A stretch of DNA of 5,067 nt. Origin: Streptomyces sclerotialus (GTDB lineage Bacteria > Actinomycetota > Actinomycetes > Streptomycetales > Streptomycetaceae). The number at the start of each line of letters is the position of its first letter. Within the stretch, counting starts at the first letter, position 1. The stretch is from the NCBI GenBank assembly GCA_000719105.1, contig JODX01000044.1:1-5067 (forward strand), given 5' to 3'. The notes under the pieces were generated by a model. It did no database searches. It had not been told where the DNA came from and saw nothing but the letters and a program-made list of their open reading frames with translations. Position numbers and translations under genes: made by a program. Of the stretch, positions 1 through 5,067 are shown piece after piece.

Positions 1-112
1 GCAGATCGGCCCCGACACCCCCATCATCACCACCGACGCCCGCCACCGCGCCGACGCCAAGTCCGCACTCATCACCCTCGTCGAGCACGCCCTCATGGCC
101 CGATTGCGGTAA
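1..112 (+). CDS. C-terminal end of a CvnD-like GTPase (partial, 5' end outside window)
   Basis: The reading frame is open from the window edge (first full codon at 2) to TAA at 110-112 and encodes 36 residues. The visible end runs PIITTDAR, then a few charged residues, then SALITLVEHAL before the stop. A 'P-[hydrophobic]-x-x-DAR-x-R-x-x-x-K-x-x-LI-x-LVEHAL' ending is what I recall from the C-termini of conservon GTPases (CvnD, ATP/GTP-binding family), where it forms the last strand and helix of the G domain. Codon use is typical high-GC actinomycete coding. The gene lies on the same strand as, and upstream of, a complete cvnA, so it is probably the last GTPase gene of a neighbouring conservon. 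No P-loop or other nucleotide-binding motif is inside the window, so the call rests on the tail alone. Confidence 0.72.
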   Translation, partial: QIGPDTPIITTDARHRADAKSALITLVEHALMARLR

Positions 113-211
113 GACGTCCCGGACGCCCCCTACGCACCGTTGCCCCGACTTGAGCCCGTACAGTTACAGCACTCAAGTCGGCGGCGCCGTACGGAAGTTG
201 CCGTAGGTGCC

Positions 212-249
212 TCGATGCCGACTGTGTCGTTTGACACGGTCGGCATCGA
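212..249. terminator. 38-bp near-perfect palindrome: candidate terminator of the upstream operon or operator
   Basis: The left arm 212-228 (TCGATGCCGACTGTGTC) and right arm 233-249 (GACACGGTCGGCATCGA) pair over 17 bp around a GTTT loop at 229-232. The only irregularity is position 223 against 238, which would be a U-G wobble in RNA. The element starts 99 bases after the upstream stop codon, so a transcription terminator for the upstream operon is plausible. No T-run follows the right arm, but many Streptomyces terminators lack one. The same DNA symmetry would also suit a dimeric repressor or activator, because a promoter-like -35 box lies at its centre. The sequence alone does not separate the two roles. 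Confidence 0.6.
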
Positions 250-259
250 TGTTCATAAC
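231..259 (+). promoter_or_regulatory. Candidate housekeeping-type (HrdB-like) promoter for the cvn operon
   Basis: A perfect TTGACA at 231-236 is followed after exactly 17 bases by CATAAC at 254-259, which matches four of six positions of TATAAT including the central ATAA. Transcription would start near 266, giving a 5' leader of about 260 bases before cvnA. The -35 box covers the last two loop bases and the start of the right arm of the 212-249 palindrome, so protein binding there would directly affect the promoter. Streptomyces promoters are diverse, and other start sites in this gap are possible. Confidence 0.5.
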
Positions 260-394
260 GTTTCGACAGAGATATGCAGTGGTACGGCCACGCGTCGCGG
301 TCACATGGTGTCGCTGCGCTCACAAAGCACCCCTCTTTTGCCGCGGCTCGCTCTTTATGACCGATTTATTCGGGACTTACATCACGTGCAATCC

Positions 395-420
395 GCGCTT
401 TCCGATGTTTGGAAGTGCGC
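395..420 (+). other. Possible leader hairpin upstream of cvnA
   Basis: GCGCTTTCC at 395-403 can pair with GGAAGTGCGC at 411-420 around a seven-base loop, with one G-U pair and one bulged base. It would lie inside the long 5' leader if transcription starts near 266. There is no T-run and no recognisable riboswitch family. It may be chance. Confidence 0.25.
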
Positions 421-511
421 AGGCTGACGTGCTGGAATGCCTGAACTGCCCAATAGTCAAAGACGTACTAGGGCCTGGAGTCACCCGCGGCACGACCTGA
501 GTGCCGGCGCC

Positions 512-517
512 GAGAGG
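512..517 (+). promoter_or_regulatory. Ribosome binding site of cvnA
   Basis: GAGAGG lies 11 bases before the GTG at 529. The match to the 16S rRNA tail is moderate and the spacing is at the long end, but it is the only purine-rich motif near the start and it supports the GTG choice. Confidence 0.5.
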
Positions 518-528
518 TTGTTGGTCGA

Positions 529-3500
529 GTGAGGCGAAGCAAGAGCAGTCCCGAGCCGTCGTCGGCGCGGGGCAACTTCACCCCGCCGCCGCGCGGGGCG
601 GCACCCGCACAAGTGCCCGGCCCGGAGCCGACGGCCACGCCCGCCCCGAGCGGCGGACGTCTCTCTCCGCGCAACTGGCGGGTGCCGACCCGGCTGAACG
701 CGATCCTCCTCATACCCGTGCTCGTGGGCCTGGTGATGGGCGGATTCCAGGTGAAGAGCTCGATCGACACCTGGCGGGAGGCCCAGGACGCGGAGAGCAC
801 CGCCCGCCTCGTGCAGGCCTCGCTCGCCTACGGGAACGCCCTCTACAACGAGCGCGACATCACCGCGGCGCCCCTGCTCCAGGGCAAGGGCCAGGACGAC
901 GAGACGGTCACCAAGGCGCGCGCGGCCTCCGACAAGGCCGCCGAGGCCTTCGACGCCGCCACCAAGGACATGCCGCAGAAGGACGGCCTGGAGCGCCGTC
1001 TGAAGATCTTCAAGGACGTCGAGGGCAAGCTGGAGACGCTGCGCGCGAACGCGTACACCTCCAAGCTCACCGGGGTGCAGACCGAGGAGGGCTACACCGA
1101 GGTCGCCCACCCCCTGATGGAGTTCGCCAACGAGCTCGGCCTCGGCACCGGCAACATCACCAGCTACGGCCGTACCGTCTACGCGATCTCGCTCACCAAG
1201 GCCGCGCTCTCGCTGGAGCGCTCCATCGGCATGCACCTGCTGGTCAAGCCCGGCCCCGGGGCCGGCAGCCTGTCCAGCCAGCGCACCGCGCTCCTCTCGT
1301 ACGCCTACCTCGAGCGCATCGCCATGGAGGAGTACATCGGAGGCGGCACCGAGGCCGACGCGCAGCGGCTGGAACGGGAGACCGACGAGGTCGAGGCCGA
1401 CGCCGCCAACCTGGCCAAGCAGGCCAAGGCGGAGGCCGAGGCCGCCGGCGAGACGTACCAGGCCCCGCCGTCCGACCCCCAGGACATGATCGCGGCCATC
1501 GCCGGGCTCACCTCGACCGAGCCCGCCGCCCGCACGGCGCTCGCGCAGAAGGGCATCACCGCCGAGAACTGGTGGGCGGTCAACACCCTGAAGTTCGAGG
1601 CCTACGGCTCGATCGAGTCGGACATGGCCGACGCGGCCGTGGACGAGGCGTCGACCATCGCCGACGACGCCCGGACGGACGCCTTCATCACCGCCGCGAT
1701 CGTGGTGCTCGCCCTGCTCGCCGCGTTCATCATCGCCGGGCGCATGGCCCGCCAGATGAGCCGCTCGATGCGCCAGCTGCGCTCCGCCGCCTTCGGCGTC
1801 GCCGAGCAGCGTCTGCCGGCGCTGGTCGACCAGCTCTCGCGCACCGACCCCGGCCGGGTGAACACCCGCGTCGAGCCCATCCCGATCCACTCCACGGACG
1901 AGATCGGCGAGGTCGCCCGCGCCTTCGACCAGGTGCACCGCGAGGCCGTCCGGCTCGCCGCCGAGCAGGCCCTGCTGCGGGGCAACATCAACGCGATCTT
2001 CACCAACCTGTCGCGCCGCAACCAGTCGCTGATCGAGGGCCAGCTGACCCTCATCACCGACCTGGAGAACAACGAGGCCGACCCGGACCAGCTGGAGAAC
2101 CTCTTCCGCCTGGACCACCTCGCGACCCGTATGCGCCGCAACGGCGAGAACCTCCTCGTTCTCGCCGGCGAGGAGCCCGGCCGCCGCTGGGACCAGCCGG
2201 TGCCGCTGGTCGACGTGCTGCGCGCCGCCTCCTCCGAGGTGGAGCAGTACGAGCGCATCGAGCTGTCCGGCGTGCCGGAGGCCGAGATCCACGGCCGGGC
2301 CGTGACCGACCTCGTGCACCTGCTCGCCGAGCTGCTGGAGAACGCCACCACGTTCTCCTCCCCGCAGACAAAGGTCCGCGTCACCGCGACCCGGCTGCCC
2401 GACGGCCGCGTGATGATCGAGATCCATGACAAGGGCATCGGCCTGACCGCCGAGGACTTCGCGGACATCAACCACAAGCTGGCCAACCCGCCGACCGTGG
2501 ACGCCGCGATCTCGCAGCGCATGGGCCTGTTCGTGGTCGGCCGGCTCTCCGACCGGCACGGCATCCGCGTCCAGCTCCGCCCCTCCGGCGAGCAGGCGGG
2601 CACCACCTCGCTGGTCATGCTCCCGGACGCCATCACCCACGGTGGTGGCGGTGGCGAGCAGCAGCCGGCGGCGGACGAGTTCACCGTCTCGCAGATCATC
2701 CCCGAGAAGCAGGCGCAGCAGGGCCCGGCCCCGATGCGTACGGCCGCGGAGCTCGGCTTCGACGACACCCGCTACACCGAGGTCCCGAACGACCTCCGCG
2801 AGCTGGACCCCGTCGGCCGCTCCCTGATGCGTGAGAACCGCCGGCTGGCCCTGGAGGCCCAGGCGCAGCAGGGCCAGGTCCCGGGTCACCCGGAGACCCC
2901 TGAGGCGCCGATGTACGGCGACGGGTTCCAGGCGGACGGGTTCCAGCCGGGCGGACAGCCGGGCTACGACACCGGACAGACCCCGTACCCGGACCAGGGG
3001 ACGGAGTACGACCAGCGGACGGCGTACGAGGCGCCGCAGCAGCCCGCGTACGACGACGCGTACTTCCCGCCGAACGGCGCCGTGCCGCAGGGCGAGGCGT
3101 TCACCCAGGCCGCCGGGTACCCGGAGCCCACGTATGCGGAGCCGTCCCCGAACGAGCAGACCGGGGCGCACCCCGCCGCGCCGGAGGCGTTCCCCGCCTT
3201 CCAGGAGCCGTCCTATCAGGACGACTGGCCGCAGCAGGGCGGTTACCGGAACGGCTACGGCGCCGAGTACGCTCCGGAACCGGAATCTGCGCAGGCCGCT
3301 GACGCCACGGAACCGGACCGCGTAGGCTTCGACCGTCCGGGACCGGCTCCCCACACCGGTCACTCGCTGACCGACGCCGGGCTGCCCCGCCGCGGCTCCT
3401 CCGCGAACGGCGCCGCCGGCCGGCAGCACGGGACGCAGGACCCGGCGGCCACGGAGACGGGCGGCGACTGGCGCTCCGCGAACGACGAGCGGTGGCAGCA

Positions 3501-3771
3501 GGCCTCCCAGCTCCGTAAGCCCAAGGCGGGCGGAGTGACATCGTCCGGCCTGCCGCGGCGGGTACCCAAGGCCAACCTGGTCGAAGGGGCCGCCACCTCG
3601 ACCCCACAGGGAGGCCCACAGGTCTCCCGCGACCCCGAGGAGGTCCGGGGCAGGCTGAGCAACCTGCGCCGGGGTGTCCAGCGGGGACGCAACGCAGGCA
3701 CTGAAACGAACGGCCAGGCCACACAGAATGAACACCGTGGTCCTGACAGCACCTACAACCAGGAGCGTTAG
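529..3771 (+). CDS. cvnA: CvnA: nitrate/nitrite-sensor-type (NIT) membrane histidine kinase-like protein of a conservon
   Basis: This 1080-residue protein is the membrane sensor of the conservon. After a Pro-rich cytoplasmic N-terminus (1-50) come TM1 (about 56-75), an all-helical extracytoplasmic region of about 310 residues resembling NIT sensor domains (76-383), TM2 (about 386-403) and a HAMP linker with STDEIGEVARAF at 455-466. A dimerisation-like helical region contains the sequence LFRLDHLATRMRR; His530 is the candidate phosphoacceptor, but the context is not a textbook H-box. The HATPase_c domain has an N-box ELLENAT (601-607), a G1 motif DKGIG (634-638), RMGLFVVGRL (664-673) and GTTSLVMLP (691-699). 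The last ~380 residues are a low-complexity tail rich in Pro, Gln, Gly and Tyr, with GLPRR at 951-955 and 1007-1011 and a terminal basic segment EEVRGRLSNLRRGVQRGR. In the family CvnA binds CvnB, CvnC and CvnD at the membrane; the ligand is unknown. The GTG start fits the GAGAGG site, and cvnB follows after one base. Confidence 0.93.
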   Translation: MRRSKSSPEPSSARGNFTPPPRGAAPAQVPGPEPTATPAPSGGRLSPRNWRVPTRLNAILLIPVLVGLVMGGFQVKSSIDTWREAQDAESTARLVQASLAYGNALYNERDITAAPLLQGKGQDDETVTKARAASDKAAEAFDAATKDMPQKDGLERRLKIFKDVEGKLETLRANAYTSKLTGVQTEEGYTEVAHPLMEFANELGLGTGNITSYGRTVYAISLTKAALSLERSIGMHLLVKPGPGAGSLSSQRTALLSYAYLERIAMEEYIGGGTEADAQRLERETDEVEADAANLAKQAKAEAEAAGETYQAPPSDPQDMIAAIAGLTSTEPAARTALAQKGITAENWWAVNTLKFEAYGSIESDMADAAVDEASTIADDARTDAFITAAIVVLALLAAFIIAGRMARQMSRSMRQLRSAAFGVAEQRLPALVDQLSRTDPGRVNTRVEPIPIHSTDEIGEVARAFDQVHREAVRLAAEQALLRGNINAIFTNLSRRNQSLIEGQLTLITDLENNEADPDQLENLFRLDHLATRMRRNGENLLVLAGEEPGRRWDQPVPLVDVLRAASSEVEQYERIELSGVPEAEIHGRAVTDLVHLLAELLENATTFSSPQTKVRVTATRLPDGRVMIEIHDKGIGLTAEDFADINHKLANPPTVDAAISQRMGLFVVGRLSDRHGIRVQLRPSGEQAGTTSLVMLPDAITHGGGGGEQQPAADEFTVSQIIPEKQAQQGPAPMRTAAELGFDDTRYTEVPNDLRELDPVGRSLMRENRRLALEAQAQQGQVPGHPETPEAPMYGDGFQADGFQPGGQPGYDTGQTPYPDQGTEYDQRTAYEAPQQPAYDDAYFPPNGAVPQGEAFTQAAGYPEPTYAEPSPNEQTGAHPAAPEAFPAFQEPSYQDDWPQQGGYRNGYGAEYAPEPESAQAADATEPDRVGFDRPGPAPHTGHSLTDAGLPRRGSSANGAAGRQHGTQDPAATETGGDWRSANDERWQQASQLRKPKAGGVTSSGLPRRVPKANLVEGAATSTPQGGPQVSRDPEEVRGRLSNLRRGVQRGRNAGTETNGQATQNEHRGPDSTYNQER
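3761..3765 (+). promoter_or_regulatory. Ribosome binding site of cvnB, inside the cvnA 3' end
   Basis: AGGAG lies seven bases before the GTG at 3773 and within the last codons of cvnA. It decides the start: the next in-frame ATG at 3782 would be 16 bases away, too far for this site. The position implies that cvnB is translated together with cvnA. Confidence 0.8.
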
Positions 3772-3772
3772 T

Positions 3773-4195
3773 GTGAGCCCGATGAGCCAGGCGGCACAGA
3801 ACCTGAACTGGTTGATCACCAACTTCGTGGACAACACCCCGGGGGTGTCCCACACGGTGGTGGTCTCCGCCGACGGACTCCTTCTGGCGATGTCCGAAGG
3901 GTTTCCGCGCGACCGCGCCGACCAGCTCGCGGCCGTCGCCTCCGGACTGACCTCGCTGACCGCGGGCGCCTCCCGGATCTTCGAGGGCGGCAGCGTGAAC
4001 CAGACGGTTGTGGAGATGGAGCGAGGGTTCCTCTTCATCATGTCCATCTCCGACGGTTCGTCGCTCGCGGTCCTCGCCCACCCGGAAGCGGACATCGGCC
4101 TCATCGGGTACGAAATGGCCCTTCTGGTGGACCGTGCCGGTACGGTCCTGACCCCCGATCTGCGAGCGGAGCTCCAAGGGAGCCTTCTCAACTAA
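3773..4195 (+). CDS. cvnB: CvnB: Roadblock/LC7 domain protein of the conservon
   Basis: The 140-residue product is a single Roadblock/LC7 domain, the fold of MglB and of dynein light chain 7, whose dimers act as partners or regulators of Ras-like GTPases. The sequence opens with an amphipathic helix (LNWLITNFVDNTPGVSHTVV, 11-30), then the strand and turn VSADGLLLAMSEG (31-43), the long helix DQLAAVASGLTSLTAGASRIF (50-70), the strands NQTVVEMERGFLFIMSIS (76-93) and SSLAVLAHPEADIGLIGYEMALLV (96-119), and a C-terminal helix. The length is typical of the family. The gene starts one base after the cvnA stop with its ribosome binding site inside cvnA, so expression is probably coupled. In conservons CvnB is a cytoplasmic member of the membrane complex; a role as activator of CvnD is inferred from MglB-MglA and is not visible in this sequence. 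No membrane segment or signal peptide is seen. Confidence 0.93.
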   Translation: MSPMSQAAQNLNWLITNFVDNTPGVSHTVVVSADGLLLAMSEGFPRDRADQLAAVASGLTSLTAGASRIFEGGSVNQTVVEMERGFLFIMSISDGSSLAVLAHPEADIGLIGYEMALLVDRAGTVLTPDLRAELQGSLLN

Positions 4196-4292
4196 CAGAC
4201 AGACGGTGCGTTTTGGCGTCCCGTGGCCGTAAGGTTTCGGGACGCGGCTTCCACGGTGATGGATGCCCGGCACAGTCGGAGGAGGAGAGAAA
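4196..4292 (+). promoter_or_regulatory. cvnB-cvnC gap with two mutually exclusive hairpins
   Basis: This is the only sizeable gap in the operon. GCGTCCCG at 4216-4223 pairs perfectly with CGGGACGC at 4238-4245 (8 bp, 14-base loop). CCGTGG at 4221-4226 can pair instead with CCACGG at 4251-4256; the two structures share 4221-4223 and cannot form together. No T-run follows either one. The second hairpin ends about 20 bases before the cvnC ribosome binding site. It could tune the ratio of CvnC and CvnD to CvnA and CvnB, mark an RNA processing site, or be chance. Confidence 0.35.
4280..4285 (+). promoter_or_regulatory. Strong ribosome binding site of cvnC
   Basis: AGGAGG, within a longer GGAGGAGGAGAG run at 4278-4289, lies seven bases before GTG 4293. 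This optimal site rules in favour of 4293 over the upstream in-frame ATG at 4263, which has no clear Shine-Dalgarno sequence. It is the strongest ribosome binding site in the window. Confidence 0.85.
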
Positions 4293-4877
4293 GTGGCAAC
4301 ACCCCCAGGCGGTTCGTCTTCGGGCAACTGGTCCTACGGCCCTGGCCAGGGTCAGGGCCAGGGTGAGCAGAACCGGTACAACTTCCCCTCCGCACCGAGC
4401 CAGCAGCGCCAGCCGTACGCGCACCCGAGCCCCCAGGGTCCGGGCCAGTCGCCGTACGACCAGCCGCAGGCTCCACGCATCCAGCCCGTGCAGCCGCAAC
4501 GCCGCACCCCTGAGCCGGCGCCCGCGGGGGCGTCGAGCAACCCCCTGGTGCGCCCGTACGCCATGACGGGCGGCCGCACCAGGCCGCGCTACCAGCTCGC
4601 CATCGAGGCGCTGGTGCACACCACCGCGCAGCCGCACCAGATGCAGGGGCAACTGCCCGAGCATCAGCGGATCTGCCACCTCTGCCGAGAGATCAAGTCG
4701 GTCGCCGAGATCTCGGCGCTGCTGACCATTCCCCTCGGCGTGGCCAGGATCCTCGTCGCCGACTTGGCGGAGGCGGGCCTGGTCGCCATCCATCAGCCCG
4801 GCGGCGACGAGAACGCCGGTGGCCAGCCAGACGTGACACTGCTCGAAAGGGTGCTCAGTGGACTTCGCAAGCTCTAG
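4293..4877 (+). CDS. cvnC: CvnC: DUF742 family protein of the conservon
   Basis: The 194-residue product has a low-complexity N-terminal half (1-80) rich in Gly, Gln, Pro and Ser, followed by a DUF742 domain. The domain begins at NPLVRPYAMTGGRTRPRYQLAIEALVHT (83-110), continues with HQRICHLCREIKSVAEISALLTIPLGVARILVADLAEAGLVAIH (124-167) and ends with DVTLLERVLSGLRKL at the C-terminus. The helical core 'SVAEISALLTIPLGVARILVADLAEAGLV' looks like a winged-helix module of the kind used for DNA or protein contact. Cys128 and Cys131 form a CxxC pair; I recall Cys in this region of relatives but cannot test its conservation. In conservons the protein joins the CvnA-CvnB-CvnD complex and its biochemical role is not established. 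The GTG start is set by AGGAGG seven bases upstream. The last 20 bases overlap cvnD. Confidence 0.92.
   Translation: MATPPGGSSSGNWSYGPGQGQGQGEQNRYNFPSAPSQQRQPYAHPSPQGPGQSPYDQPQAPRIQPVQPQRRTPEPAPAGASSNPLVRPYAMTGGRTRPRYQLAIEALVHTTAQPHQMQGQLPEHQRICHLCREIKSVAEISALLTIPLGVARILVADLAEAGLVAIHQPGGDENAGGQPDVTLLERVLSGLRKL
4344..4367 (+). repeat. Four-unit hexamer repeat coding for Gly-Gln
   Basis: GGCCAG, GGTCAG, GGCCAG and GGTGAG follow one another in frame, encoding GQGQGQGE at residues 18-25 of CvnC. The last unit is degenerate. It lies in the disordered N-terminal part, where a gain or loss of units would keep the frame, so length differences between strains would not be surprising. Confidence 0.7.
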
Positions 4878-5067
4878 CGGAGGGCCGGTTTCTCCTAGTC
4901 GCTCCACCACCTCCGCGAAGATCGTGGTGGCCGGCGGCTTCGGCGTGGGCAAGACCACGTTCGTCGGGGCCGTGTCGGAGATCAACCCGCTGCGCACCGA
5001 GGCCGTCATGACATCCGCGTCCGCGGGCATCGACGACCTCACCCACACCGGGGACAAGACCACCACC
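4858..5067 (+). CDS. cvnD: CvnD: Ras-like small GTPase of the conservon (partial, 3' end outside window)
   Basis: The frame from GTG 4858 stays open to the window edge and gives 70 residues. After a Ser- and Pro-rich N-terminus (1-19) comes a first strand KIVVAGG (21-27) and a Walker A P-loop GGFGVGKTT (26-34) with Lys32 and Thr33 as the expected phosphate- and Mg-binding residues. The segment after the P-loop helix, EINPLRTEAVMTSASAGIDDL, is a recognisable switch I-type region of the conservon GTPases; the run DKTTT at the edge (66-70) is where this family continues to its DFG-type G3 motif, which lies outside. The start overlaps the cvnC stop by 20 bases, and AAGG at 4847-4850 is seven bases upstream, so translation is probably coupled to cvnC. 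CvnD is the nucleotide-binding output of the complex. Its C-terminal third can be compared with the tail seen at 1-112. Confidence 0.93.
   Translation, partial: MDFASSSGGPVSPSRSTTSAKIVVAGGFGVGKTTFVGAVSEINPLRTEAVMTSASAGIDDLTHTGDKTTT

Larger units (their letters stand above)
113..528. other. Intergenic region between the two conservon segments
   Basis: This 416-base stretch separates the upstream GTPase stop from cvnA. From about 220 to 480 its base composition is visibly richer in A+T than the flanking genes, and no frame shows the strong G/C third-position bias of real genes here. It holds the palindrome at 212-249, a promoter-like element at 231-259, a weaker hairpin at 395-420 and the cvnA ribosome binding site near 512-517. 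I see no tRNA, rRNA, insertion sequence or CRISPR structure. Positions 113-211 show nothing beyond very short inverted repeats. Confidence 0.75.

Noticed and set aside
357..500. A possible 47-codon small gene in the cvnA leader, from ATG 357 to TGA 498-500, with two Cys in a CxxC-like run and a TTA codon
   Set aside because: No Shine-Dalgarno sequence precedes the ATG, third positions lack the strong G/C bias of the neighbours, and rare TTA and CTA codons appear as expected for non-coding sequence. I saw no family resemblance.
501..2429. A 642-codon + strand reading frame overlapping cvnA in another frame
   Set aside because: The translation is an Arg/Pro/Gly/Ala-rich composition typical of out-of-frame high-GC sequence, while the cvnA frame carries all recognisable domains and the correct codon bias.
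3674..3772. A longer cvnB starting inside cvnA at 3674
   Set aside because: The extra 33 residues do not look like part of a Roadblock domain, and AGGAG at 3761-3765 points to GTG 3773, which gives the usual family length.
481..4191. A 1236-codon open reading frame on the - strand opposite cvnA and cvnB
   Set aside because: It is a by-product of high G+C in the true genes. Its translation is Arg/Gly/Val/Leu-rich low-complexity sequence without recognisable domains, and it lies wholly opposite two well-supported genes.
4263..4292. Upstream ATG at 4263 as the start of cvnC
   Set aside because: It has no clear ribosome binding site, and the very strong AGGAGG at 4280-4285 would then lie inside the gene; it is ideally placed for GTG 4293.
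1..5067. A mobile element, CRISPR array, tRNA or secondary-metabolite gene in the window
   Set aside because: No transposase, integrase, regularly spaced repeats, tRNA-like cloverleaf or biosynthetic enzyme was seen on either strand. The window is a regulatory operon of a known family.

Overview
The window looks like chromosomal DNA of a high-GC actinomycete, most likely Streptomyces or a close relative. Codon third positions are almost all G or C, GTG starts are common, and long spurious reading frames run on the opposite strand. The genes form a 'conservon' (cvn operon): a membrane sensor-kinase-like protein, a Roadblock/LC7 protein, a DUF742 protein and a small Ras-like GTPase, in the order cvnA-cvnB-cvnC-cvnD, all on the + strand. 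I recognised the family from protein motifs; no database search was run, and I cannot say which numbered conservon this is.

Layout. Positions 1-112 hold the last 36 codons of a gene whose C-terminus resembles a CvnD GTPase, so a second conservon probably lies just upstream. Positions 113-528 are a non-coding gap, clearly richer in A+T than the genes. It contains a 38-bp near-perfect palindrome (212-249) with a promoter-like TTGACA-17-CATAAC (231-259) whose -35 box lies at the palindrome centre. Next come cvnA (529-3771, 1080 aa), cvnB (3773-4195, 140 aa, one base after cvnA), a 97-base gap with possible alternative hairpins, cvnC (4293-4877, 194 aa) and the first 70 codons of cvnD (4858 to the window end, overlapping cvnC by 20 bases).

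How the genes work together. In Streptomyces coelicolor the Cvn proteins have been described as a membrane-associated complex, compared with eukaryotic G-protein-coupled receptor systems. CvnA senses at the membrane, CvnB and CvnC are small partners, and CvnD is the GTP-binding output. The tight spacing and overlap seen here fit one co-transcribed complex. The system is known, not new. The less ordinary points are the probable tandem conservons, the palindrome-plus-promoter between them, the cvnB-cvnC gap, and the long disordered CvnA tail that ends in conserved-looking short motifs.
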